A stretch of DNA of 6,189 nt from Deltaproteobacteria bacterium (GTDB taxonomy: Bacteria; Desulfobacterota; Syntrophia; Syntrophales; UBA2185): positions 1 to 6,189 of the forward strand of contig JAPLJQ010000552.1 in assembly GCA_026388495.1 (NCBI GenBank), read 5' to 3'. The notes below the pieces were generated by a model. The model was not told the origin of the DNA, did not search any database, and worked only from the letters and a program-made list of their open reading frames with translations. This document shows positions 1 through 5,272 of the stretch, in pieces (position 1 is the stretch's first letter; each line of letters opens with the position of its first letter). Both the position numbers and the translations under genes were made by a program.

Positions 1-1
1 A

Positions 2-274
2 GCATACAATGACCTGGAAGAAGAATATACTCTAGTTCGCGAGATGTTGTCAGCACGTTCAAATTCCGGTCTCACCCAAGAGGCGGTTGCGGAGTTGATG
101 GGAACGACAAAAAGTGCTGTTTCGCGCTTGGAATCTGCTGGAAAGCATGCACCATCCCTGACAACCCTGAAAAAATATGCCCAAGCTGTCGGCTGTCATC
201 TGAAAATCAAGTTCATACCCAAATCAGGTTCAGCGAAACATGAAACCGGAGGCGTAAAGCAACGTACCGGTTAG
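2..274 (+). CDS. XRE-family HTH antitoxin, HigA-like (5' end outside window)
   Basis: This looks like a DNA-binding antitoxin of the HigA/XRE type, which would neutralise a RelE/HigB-like RNase and repress its own operon. The frame is open from base 2, giving 90 visible residues. They begin AYNDLEEEYTLVREMLSAR, a lead-in typical of HigA-type antitoxins, followed by a helix-turn-helix: LTQEAVAELMGTTKSAVSRLES, split as LTQEAVAELMG (first helix) and TTKSAVSRLES (turn and recognition helix). After it come a conserved SLTTLKKYAQAVGC helix and a basic, polar tail. An internal ATG at 44 would give a 76-residue protein, but it lacks a convincing ribosome-binding site and would discard the conserved lead-in, so I read the gene as truncated by the window edge. 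In this family the toxin gene usually lies just upstream, so the partner is probably outside the window. The fold is secure; the antitoxin role is inferred. Confidence 0.8.
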   Translation, partial: AYNDLEEEYTLVREMLSARSNSGLTQEAVAELMGTTKSAVSRLESAGKHAPSLTTLKKYAQAVGCHLKIKFIPKSGSAKHETGGVKQRTG

Positions 275-620
275 ACCGCGAACAGCAGATTTGTTAATCT
301 TCAGCGCTCTCCGCTTCATTATTTCATTAACCGCGCTCACTCGACTGCAAAAACAAGTGTTGATACAGGATCTCCGGAGCATTTTGTTGAATGCCGAATG
401 GAACAATGGAACATACGAAGCTTGAACAGTTTTTTTTCCTCAAGAAAATAACGATTCCTAAGACGATCATGCCGTAGTCTTCACGGGAACGCTCCCTTTC
501 GAATGATAATTCTTATCCAACTGAAAGCATGGAAAAATATCCATCTTTATGAAACATTGACTATTACCGATCCCTTCATTGTTAGATCCCTAAATAAAAC
601 GGCCATACCAAATTTATGGC
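275..620. other. Non-coding spacer, no gene recognised
   Basis: About 350 AT-rich bases between the XRE gene and the next promoter. I see no credible gene on either strand. The longest notable reading frame (ATG at 391 to TAG at 477, 28 codons) has no ribosome-binding site and no recognisable sequence. There is a run of eight T at 430-437 without a GC-rich hairpin before it, an 8-bp tandem duplication AATGGAAC at 397-412, and the short palindrome CTCCGGAG near 372. None has an assignable role. Confidence 0.5.
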
Positions 621-649
621 TTGCAAAATCAAATTACTTATACTAAAAT
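621..649 (+). promoter_or_regulatory. Sigma70-like promoter of the AbrB/PIN operon
   Basis: A -35 box TTGCAA (621-626) and a -10 box TAAAAT (644-649) are separated by exactly 17 bp. Transcription would start near 656, leaving a ~28-nt leader that carries AGGAGG (672-677) seven bases before the ATG at 685. A second -10-like TATACT at 639 has no well-spaced -35. This is a sequence match only. Confidence 0.6.
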
Positions 650-662
650 CTTACCAGTAAGA
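649..662. promoter_or_regulatory. Inverted repeat at predicted start site, candidate AbrB operator
   Basis: A perfect 6-bp inverted repeat, TCTTAC-CA-GTAAGA, straddles the predicted transcription start and touches the last base of the -10 box. AbrB/MazE-fold antitoxins usually repress their own operon by binding such a site, so this is the best operator candidate here. The role is inferred from position. Confidence 0.45.
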
Positions 663-684
663 AAATAATTTAGGAGGATTTATA

Positions 685-948
685 ATGGCAACAATGGCAA
701 CCACAAAAATGTCCTCCAAGGGGCAAGTCGTTATACCTGAGGATATACGCAAACGACTCAATCTAAAGGTTGGCGCGCAATTTGTCGTTGTAGGAGAAAA
801 AGATGTGATAATATTCAAATCCATTTCCCAACCATCCATGGAAGAATTTGACAAACTGATTGCTGAAGCCCGCAAGCAAGCAAAAAGGGCTGGATTGAAA
901 AAATCCGACATCGATGCTGCGGTAACAAAGGTACGAGGTCGCAAGTGA
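685..948 (+). CDS. AbrB/MazE-fold antitoxin of a PIN-toxin pair
   Basis: An 87-residue protein with an N-terminal SpoVT/AbrB swapped-hairpin DNA-binding domain (about residues 7-48). The signature SSKGQVVIP lies at residues 10-18, followed by IRKRLNLKVGAQFVVV and a DVIIFK strand. The rest (about 50-87) is charged and helical and would contact the toxin. These proteins neutralise a partner RNase and autorepress through the N-terminal domain. The start at 685 is set by AGGAGG seven bases upstream; a second in-frame ATG at 694 is worse placed. The stop overlaps the GTG of the PIN gene (GTGA, 945-948), so the two are translationally coupled in the usual antitoxin-first order. The alternative, a stand-alone transition-state regulator, is unlikely given the overlap. 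Confidence 0.88.
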   Translation: MATMATTKMSSKGQVVIPEDIRKRLNLKVGAQFVVVGEKDVIIFKSISQPSMEEFDKLIAEARKQAKRAGLKKSDIDAAVTKVRGRK

Positions 949-1355
949 AGGTTGTCGTCGATACGAATGTCTTCATTTCCGGAGTCTTTTTCAGTGGACC
1001 ACCACGTCAAATTCTTAATGCTTGGCGTGACGGCAAAATTCAATGGGCAATTTCTCAAGAAATACTTAAAGAATACTGGAGAGTGGGAGAAGTAATTGCC
1101 GAGCAATTCCCTTCAATTGACTTGAAACAGATTTTTGATTTGGTAACTATTGAGGCAGAATTGTATCAGACTCAAGAGCTTCCCAAGCCCGTGTGCACTG
1201 ACCCTGATGATGACAAATTTCTTGCCTGCGCTATAGCCAGTGGAAGCAGGATTATCGTTAGCGGTGATAAGCATCTGCTGAAGGTTTCGGGATACCAAGG
1301 CATAGAAATCCTCAAACCGCATGAATTTATCAAAAGACATTTACAGAAGAGCTGA
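945..1355 (+). CDS. PIN-domain RNase toxin (COG1569/TIGR00305-like)
   Basis: A 136-residue PIN-domain protein, predicted to be a Mg2+-dependent ribonuclease inhibited by the AbrB-type protein before it. The acidic residues expected of the fold are visible: D6 in VVVDTNVF, E43 in ILKEYWRV, D88/D90 in TDPDDDKFLACA and D108 in IIVSGDKHLL. The DPDDDKFLACAIA and SGDKHLL blocks are typical of the 'putative toxin-antitoxin component, PIN family' group rather than of classical short VapC. The start is GTG at 945, overlapping the antitoxin stop by 4 bp, with GAGGT at 935-939 as ribosome-binding site. The length is normal for the family and the frame is intact, so the toxin should be functional. The RNA target cannot be read from the sequence. 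Confidence 0.88.
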   Translation: MKVVVDTNVFISGVFFSGPPRQILNAWRDGKIQWAISQEILKEYWRVGEVIAEQFPSIDLKQIFDLVTIEAELYQTQELPKPVCTDPDDDKFLACAIASGSRIIVSGDKHLLKVSGYQGIEILKPHEFIKRHLQKS

Positions 1356-1365
1356 TAAACCACTC

Positions 1366-1405
1366 CAGCGGGTCGCCGTTAGCTGCCTGCTGATTTTCTC
1401 ATTTA
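1366..1405 (+). terminator. Possible Rho-independent terminator after the PIN gene
   Basis: Eleven bases after the PIN stop, CAGCGGG (1366-1372) can pair with CCTGCTG (1386-1392) through six Watson-Crick pairs and one G-U, around a 13-base loop. A T-rich stretch, ATTTTCTCATTTATT, follows. The T tract is interrupted, so this is a weak terminator candidate. Confidence 0.4.
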
Positions 1406-1481
1406 TTCTCTAATTCAAATACAAAGCAACGGATCGGACTTCCTGAGAGCTTATTAAATCCGAATTGAAAGGTGCACATTC

Positions 1482-1511
1482 TTGACGGCCTATTTTCCGT
1501 TAGCGTATAAT
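1482..1511 (+). promoter_or_regulatory. Sigma70-like promoter of the PLP enzyme gene
   Basis: TTGACG (1482-1487) and a perfect TATAAT (1506-1511) are separated by 18 bp. The predicted start near 1518 leaves an unusually long leader of about 175 nt before the ATG at 1695. This is the strongest promoter match in the first half of the window. Confidence 0.6.
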
Positions 1512-1546
1512 GTGTCTGTCCTTCCTGCTACCAGCATTTGACAGGC

Positions 1547-1661
1547 CACCTTGTAAGGTGTATGTTTCATTGCAGAATCCTTAAAATATAGATCAGCTTC
1601 AAAATATTTTTCGAAGGTTTTATGCTGATCCGCATAAGATGCCTTGATAAACCATCATGGT
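1547..1661 (+). promoter_or_regulatory. Structured 5' leader with several inverted repeats
   Basis: The leader of the PLP enzyme gene holds several self-complementary elements. They are CACCTT/AAGGTG (1547-1560); a long stem GATCAGC (1591-1597) with GCTGATC (1624-1630) enclosing AAAATATTTT; TATGC/GCATA (1621-1625 with 1632-1636), which competes for bases of the long stem; and ACCAT/ATGGT (1651-1661). It matches no riboswitch class I recognise. It may be regulatory RNA, or a degraded small mobile element. Confidence 0.35.
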
Positions 1662-1694
1662 ATTATTGGTTCACAACACTTAAGGGGGTGGCCG

Positions 1695-3215
1695 ATGGAT
1701 GACGACGGAAACGAAAAAAAGATCCTGGCGGGAAAGGATAGTCATGAGGGCATAACTCGGAGGGGCTTTCTCAGCACGTTTAGCACCGGTGTGGCGGCGA
1801 CCATCCTCATGATGCCGACGCTTTCATCTGCACTTTCCAGGGAAAAAACATGGGGTTCGCCCTTTCATCCCCCGGACGGCTCGTTCAGCACCGAGGATGC
1901 CTTTTTTGCCGAATTCGCGAAGACGTTCACCATCGATCCCCGTGACCGCTATTTCGCGGCGGCTCAAAAAGGATCCATGCCGGCGCCCATCATGAAACGC
2001 TATAAGGAGGGTCTCGATCAGGTCGCCCGTGACCCATTCCCGGTATACCTGGAGCCGTCAGCGGAAACAAGGAAGAAAATCGCCCGCTGCTACGGAGCAA
2101 ACACGGACGAGATCGCGATCGCCCGCAACACCACCGATGCGGTAGCCATGATCTTGAGCGGCATAGACTGGAAATCGGGAGAGGAGCTCCTGACATCGAC
2201 CATGGAATATCCCAATTGCGTTGCTACGATGCTTCGAGTTGCGACACGGTTCGGAATCACCATCCGCGAGTTCGGTGTGCCGATGCGCCCGTCCGCTACC
2301 GCCGAAGAGGTCATAGAATCGGCACGCCGCCAGATCAGGCCGGGCAAGACGAAAGTCCTCTTCTTTTCCGCTATCACCCAGTCCAACGGCCAGATGATCC
2401 CTCCCCGCAGGATGGCCAAACTGGCCCAGCAGTACGGCTTGGTCACCATCGTTGACGGCGCTCACTACGGTGGGATGTTCGACCCGAAGCTCAATGACAT
2501 CGGCATAGACTTCTGGGGCATTTCGGGTCACAAGTGGCAGTGTGGCCCCGGCGGCACCGGCATCCTTTATGTCCGCAACGGTCACCATTCGGCAAATCCT
2601 GCCCCCTTGCCTCGGTTCCATCTCATACGGAGTGGGCAACTGGACGCCCCCCTCGACGGCTTGCGTCCGGCGGGTTTCGACATAGGGAATGCCCTCAGCA
2701 TTTATGGTTTTCCTGAATCGGCGGACTGGCGGGCGCTCGGGGAAGTCTGCGAGTTGTGGGACGTGATCGGCCGAGAGCGTATTCAAAATTACATCCTTGC
2801 CCTGGCCGAGTACTTGCGCCAACGCCTCGTTGCCCGGTTCGGCGACGGCTGCATGCTCCAGCCCACGAAAGACCCCGAACTGAAATCAGGCATCGTGGCC
2901 TTCACACCCTTTGCCGATCCGTCCCAACGTCGGGACTACAAGCTGGCAGAGACCTTTCAGGAACGAATGTTCAAGGAGCATCTCTTTCACGTGGGCATGG
3001 GGGGACTCGACAGCCGTGGTCTTACCCGGGCCCCTTCTCCGGAAGCGGCTACCTTCTTCAGCGGTTGCATCCCCAACCGGCACTCTGTGACCAATGCACC
3101 GGAACCGAGCGACATTCCCTTTCGTGCAAGCACTGGTGTTTGGCTTACCCGGCGCGATATAGATGTGTTCGTCGATGCCTGTGAGGAGACTGCGAAGAAA
3201 CTCGGGGCGAGGTGA
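1695..3215 (+). CDS. Tat-exported class V aminotransferase-fold PLP enzyme (isopenicillin N epimerase/cysteine desulfurase-like)
   Basis: A 506-residue PLP-dependent enzyme of fold type I, class V. A twin-arginine signal (TRRGFLS, RR at residues 22-23) precedes a hydrophobic stretch to about residue 43 and a possible SSA cleavage site at 44-46, so it should be exported folded, with its cofactor, to the periplasm. Active-site landmarks are RNTTDA (144-149, cofactor phosphate), MEYPNC (EY at 171-172), VDGAH (D254 to the pyridine nitrogen), SGHKW (K280, Schiff base) and FRAST (R477, substrate carboxylate). The ATG at 1695 is chosen because AAGGGGGT lies just upstream; an in-frame TTG at 1644 would add 17 residues without a ribosome-binding site. 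There is no SufS-type active cysteine motif near the C-terminus, so epimerase, lyase or aminotransferase chemistry is likelier than desulfuration. The substrate is unknown. The gene is markedly GC-richer than its neighbours and stands alone. Confidence 0.85.
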   Translation: MDDDGNEKKILAGKDSHEGITRRGFLSTFSTGVAATILMMPTLSSALSREKTWGSPFHPPDGSFSTEDAFFAEFAKTFTIDPRDRYFAAAQKGSMPAPIMKRYKEGLDQVARDPFPVYLEPSAETRKKIARCYGANTDEIAIARNTTDAVAMILSGIDWKSGEELLTSTMEYPNCVATMLRVATRFGITIREFGVPMRPSATAEEVIESARRQIRPGKTKVLFFSAITQSNGQMIPPRRMAKLAQQYGLVTIVDGAHYGGMFDPKLNDIGIDFWGISGHKWQCGPGGTGILYVRNGHHSANPAPLPRFHLIRSGQLDAPLDGLRPAGFDIGNALSIYGFPESADWRALGEVCELWDVIGRERIQNYILALAEYLRQRLVARFGDGCMLQPTKDPELKSGIVAFTPFADPSQRRDYKLAETFQERMFKEHLFHVGMGGLDSRGLTRAPSPEAATFFSGCIPNRHSVTNAPEPSDIPFRASTGVWLTRRDIDVFVDACEETAKKLGAR

Positions 3216-3523
3216 GGACGCATATTCAAGCACCCGTATCCAGTAGGATAATAGTCAAGTCAATTCCATTTTCTTGTCATATCAAAGACTGAAAATGATA
3301 TTATACACTTTCTGATAGCTCATATAGGTTAAGGACTTGCAGGTGCACAAGAGTTCTGCTTTATTGATATTTGATCAAGATCAACCTTACTTACAACAAA
3401 TACAAAGCGATAAAGAAAAAATCATCTCATTTTGCTGAATTGCGATTGAAACATGCGTATTTTGATGGTCACGGATTTCAGCTTTCTTGATTTATCATTT
3501 CTCCATAGTTCTTAACATATCTT
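3216..3523. other. Non-coding, AT-rich spacer before the recombinase gene
   Basis: No gene is recognisable on either strand. It holds the FNR-like site at 3371-3384, a weak promoter-like TTGTCA at 3274 with poor -10 candidates, and a 12-bp copy of CAAATACAAAGC (3397-3408) that also occurs at 1416-1427 on the other side of the PLP gene. No terminator hairpin follows the PLP gene. Confidence 0.5.
3371..3384. promoter_or_regulatory. FNR-type binding site (TTGAT-N4-ATCAA)
   Basis: TTGATCAAGATCAA matches all ten fixed positions of the FNR consensus TTGATnnnnATCAA. An additional TTGAT at 3364 and the internal TTGATCAA make nested palindromes. The centre (3377.5) is about 42 bases before a possible start near 3420, given the -10-like GATAAA at 3409-3414; that would be a class II activator position. 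The nearest gene downstream is the recombinase at 3591. The match is real; function is inferred and chance cannot be excluded. Confidence 0.4.
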
Positions 3524-3589
3524 GTCCACCTGAGATATAGTTCAAGGGAACCCCAAAGACCTCACAAAGCAAAGAATATGGAGGTGGAC
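3524..3589 (+). promoter_or_regulatory. Leader element that could sequester the recombinase ribosome-binding site
   Basis: GTCCACCT (3524-3531) is the exact reverse complement of AGGTGGAC (3582-3589), which contains most of the recombinase Shine-Dalgarno region (GGAGGTGG, 3580-3587) and ends two bases before the ATG. Pairing would enclose about 50 nt, with a small GTTC-AAGG-GAAC hairpin (3540-3551) inside. In RNA this would hide the ribosome-binding site and limit translation. The complementarity is seen directly; the regulatory role is inferred. Confidence 0.45.
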
Positions 3590-3590
3590 C

Positions 3591-4430
3591 ATGACAATGC
3601 AAGAAGCAATCAGGCTTTTCAATAATTATCTCCAGTCAAACCATAAACAAAGGACCATTGACAGTTACGTTCATCTGCTTGGCAGGTTTGAAAAAATTTA
3701 TGACCAAAGAGACTTGGATTCCGTTGGTCACGATGAAATCTACACCTTTCTGGAAACGCTAACACAGGATCTTGCCAAATCAACTCGAAGGCTGCGATAT
3801 GCCCAGTTGAAATCCTTTTACAATTTCATCATCGACCGTTGTTCACTGAACATGAAAAATCCATGTAATACTTCACTGCTTAGGAAATCCTATCGAACGC
3901 CAAAGCATGTCTTGCGCAAGATGCTCGAACGGGAAACGGTGGATGAAATGATCAACAATACGAAAAGGGTGAGAGACCGCTTAATAGTGGAACTTCAGGC
4001 GAGATGTGGATTGAGAATCGGTGAATTGCTGAAGATAAAGGTGTCGGATGTGTCGGACAGAACCATTACCCTGCGGGAACCAAAATCCGGTAAAGAATCA
4101 GAACTGGCCTATATGCCGGAGAATGTGTCGAAAAAGCTGACGGAATACATCAAGGATAATGCCCTTAAATCTGATGACCGCCCCTTTCCCATAAGCTATT
4201 CAACAGCAAGGGCTCTTGTAAGGCGACTGGGAGAGAAGGTGAATGTCCGTATTTCGCCGCATGATCTCCGGAGATACTCGGCAACCTATGCCAGCAGAAA
4301 CGGTGTGCCATTGGAAGTCGTATCGAAAGTTATCTTGAGGCACCAGGATTTGAAAACCACCCAGGTCTATCTCGGCAAGATAAACGACACCGAGGCAATC
4401 CGATGGATGGACATCCTGCATGGGAAATAG
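3591..4430 (+). CDS. Tyrosine recombinase/integrase, XerC/XerD-like
   Basis: A 279-residue site-specific recombinase that would cut and rejoin DNA through a covalent phosphotyrosine. Residues 1 to about 90 form the SAM-like core-binding domain (LFNNYLQSNHKQRTIDSYVHLL); the rest is the catalytic domain. The catalytic set looks complete: R142 in GLRIGEL, K165 in the PKSGK hairpin, H224 and R227 in HDLRRYSAT, H251 in RHQDL, and nucleophile Y260 in TTQVYLG. The length is close to XerC/D (about 300) and short for a temperate-phage integrase, which normally has an extra arm-binding domain. The start at 3591 has a strong GGAGGT five bases upstream. No cognate excisionase, tRNA target or clear att repeats are visible. 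It may be a relic or driver of an integrative element carrying the surrounding modules, or a resolvase-like enzyme. Confidence 0.9.
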   Translation: MTMQEAIRLFNNYLQSNHKQRTIDSYVHLLGRFEKIYDQRDLDSVGHDEIYTFLETLTQDLAKSTRRLRYAQLKSFYNFIIDRCSLNMKNPCNTSLLRKSYRTPKHVLRKMLERETVDEMINNTKRVRDRLIVELQARCGLRIGELLKIKVSDVSDRTITLREPKSGKESELAYMPENVSKKLTEYIKDNALKSDDRPFPISYSTARALVRRLGEKVNVRISPHDLRRYSATYASRNGVPLEVVSKVILRHQDLKTTQVYLGKINDTEAIRWMDILHGK

Positions 4431-4522
4431 AATTGTCCAAACGCTACTATTAAAAAGAGGTCTTTGAGGTTCACAATAAGTGTTATGATGCACCGGAATA
4501 AAATATTTCTACAAGATTTGTG

Positions 4523-4550
4523 TTGACAAATAATACAAAATAATTATGGT
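4523..4550 (+). promoter_or_regulatory. Sigma70-like promoter of the brnT-brnA operon
   Basis: A perfect -35 TTGACA (4523-4528) is followed after 16 bp by TATGGT (4545-4550). The predicted start falls at about 4557, which is the A of the brnT ATG, so the mRNA would be leaderless. No Shine-Dalgarno sequence precedes that ATG, in keeping with this. Confidence 0.55.
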
Positions 4551-4559
4551 GTAATTATG
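4541..4559. repeat. Direct repeat TAATTATG with 11-bp period, candidate BrnA operator
   Basis: TAATTATG occurs at 4541-4548 and 4552-4559, one helical turn apart, over the -10 box and the brnT start codon; each copy contains the palindrome TAATTA. Ribbon-helix-helix antitoxins such as BrnA commonly bind repeated half-sites at their own promoter. The operator role is inferred. Confidence 0.4.
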
Positions 4560-4843
4560 ATTAGCTTTTCATGGGACGACAGGAAAAATGAGGCCAATAA
4601 GAAAAACATGGGGTTTCATTCGATGAAGCCAAAACAGTGTTTTATGATGAAAACGCGATCAGATATTTTGATCCCGACCATTCAGATGATGAAGACAGGT
4701 TTCTGATGGTGGGTGTGAGCCAAAAGCTCAGAATCCTTATCGTATGTCATTGTTTCATGGAAGAAGATTCGGTCATAAGGATTATTACAGCCAGAAAAGC
4801 CACTAGGGGAGAAGAAGACAATTATTGGAGAGAAAGGACATGA
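4557..4843 (+). pseudogene. brnT: BrnT-family toxin gene with a one-base frameshift
   Basis: BrnT is a RelE-fold ribonuclease toxin. The family pattern is complete but split between two frames. The first frame, from ATG at 4557, gives MISFSWDDRKNEANKK. The second, from CAT at 4607, gives HGVSFDEAKTVFYDEN, then DPDHSDDEDRF, a LRILIVCHC core strand and the hallmark RIITARKAT, ending at TGA 4841-4843. A backward shift of one base in the A run at 4602-4606 joins them as NKKKHGVSF, exactly the N-x-x-K-H-G spacing expected, giving about 95 residues. Unshifted translation stops at 4704-4706 after 49 residues. A GTG at 4637 could start only a fragment lacking the first 27 or so residues. It overlaps brnA by ATGA. 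It could be a decayed toxin, a sequencing error in a homopolymer or, less likely, recoding. Confidence 0.85.
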
Positions 4844-5064
4844 GAAAAGAGTACGATTTCAGTAAAATGAAAGGACAGAAGAATCCTTATGTAAAGGAAT
4901 TAAAGGCGCAGGTCACTATCCGCCTCGATAAGGAAACCGTTGAGTACTTCAAAGGATTGGCTAGAAAAACGGGCATGTCGTATCAGAATCTTATCAACTT
5001 ATATCTGCGGGAATGTGTCGAGACGAAAAAAGAACCCATATTACAATGGTCTCACCCCACATAA
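4840..5064 (+). CDS. brnA: BrnA-family ribbon-helix-helix antitoxin
   Basis: A 74-residue antitoxin that would bind and neutralise BrnT and repress the operon. The layout is typical of BrnA: an N-terminal toxin-binding segment (MRKEYDFSKMKGQKNPYVKE), then a ribbon-helix-helix domain from about residue 23, with the DNA-contacting strand QVTIRL (24-29), helix 30-43 (EYFKGLARKTG) and helix 47-60 (SYQNLINLYLRECV). The start is the ATG at 4840, overlapping the brnT stop (ATGA), with GGAG at 4827-4830 nine bases upstream. A TTG at 4825 would add five residues and is less likely. This gene is intact although its partner toxin is frameshifted. If brnT translation stops early, coupling to brnA would be lost and brnA would rely on its own ribosome-binding site. 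Confidence 0.9.
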   Translation: MRKEYDFSKMKGQKNPYVKELKAQVTIRLDKETVEYFKGLARKTGMSYQNLINLYLRECVETKKEPILQWSHPT

Positions 5065-5197
5065 TTGATTTCACGAAAAAAGACCACGCCGATAGATCAA
5101 TAAAGTACAACAAATACTTATCTACACATAGGCTGAACATGCCAGGTTATTGAATGCCATTAGATATGTGCACATGCCAATCTTATCGATAAACATC

Positions 5198-5226
5198 AGT
5201 TGACTCAACTCAATAAAGTATAAAAT
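5198..5226 (+). promoter_or_regulatory. Inverted repeat and weak upstream promoter-like boxes
   Basis: AGTTGA-C-TCAACT (5198-5210) is a perfect 13-bp inverted repeat. It contains TTGACT (5200-5205), which stands 15 bp from TAAAAT (5221-5226). The spacing is short, so a second promoter here is only possible. The right arm runs into TCAATAAAGTA (5210-5220), which also occurs at 5097-5107. Confidence 0.25.
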
Positions 5227-5237
5227 TGAAAAAAGTC

Positions 5238-5266
5238 TTGCGCTATTCGCGAATCGCGAATATAAT
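5238..5266 (+). promoter_or_regulatory. Strong promoter of the wHTH-nucleotidyltransferase operon
   Basis: TTGCGC (5238-5243), a 17-bp spacer and a perfect TATAAT (5261-5266). The expected start, about seven bases after the -10 box, is 5273, which is the first base of the next gene's ATG. No Shine-Dalgarno sequence precedes that ATG, so a leaderless transcript is predicted. Confidence 0.65.
5244..5262. promoter_or_regulatory. Perfect 19-bp palindromic operator inside the promoter spacer
   Basis: TATTCGCGA-A-TCGCGAATA is a perfect inverted repeat with 9-bp arms. It fills the whole spacer and the first two bases of the -10 box, and it is conspicuous as a GC-containing block in AT-rich surroundings. 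A dimer bound here would block RNA polymerase. The obvious candidate ligand is the winged-helix-like protein encoded immediately downstream. The palindrome is certain; the ligand is inferred. Confidence 0.6.
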
Positions 5267-5272
5267 CTCGCC

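Noticed and set aside
421..445. T8 run at 430-437 as a terminator
   Set aside because: No GC-rich hairpin stands before it; only a weak CTTGA/TCAAG pairing spans it.
391..477. 28-codon reading frame starting at ATG 391
   Set aside because: No ribosome-binding site, no recognisable sequence, and it runs through a T8 tract in a non-coding spacer.
557..587. TTGACT at 557 as another promoter upstream of the AbrB gene
   Set aside because: The only -10 candidates (TGTTAG, TTAGAT) are poor or badly spaced, and a better promoter lies at 621-649.
651..1106. 151-codon open frame on the - strand across the AbrB and PIN genes
   Set aside because: It is antisense to two well-supported genes, has no recognisable sequence and no promoter context.
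1644..1694. TTG at 1644 as start of the PLP enzyme, adding 17 residues
   Set aside because: It has no ribosome-binding site, whereas the ATG at 1695 follows AAGGGGGT; the extra residues would lengthen the Tat n-region without benefit.
2058..2822. Long 254-codon open frame on the - strand inside the PLP enzyme gene
   Set aside because: It is antisense to a clearly coding, GC-rich gene and resembles no family; such mirror frames are expected when third positions are GC-rich.
3274..3304. TTGTCA with GATATT/TATTAT as a promoter after the PLP gene
   Set aside because: The -10 options match poorly or need a 19-bp spacer, and no gene lies close behind.
4454..4465. AAAGA-GG-TCTTT as a terminator after the recombinase
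   Set aside because: The stem is short and AT-rich with a two-base loop, and no T tract follows.
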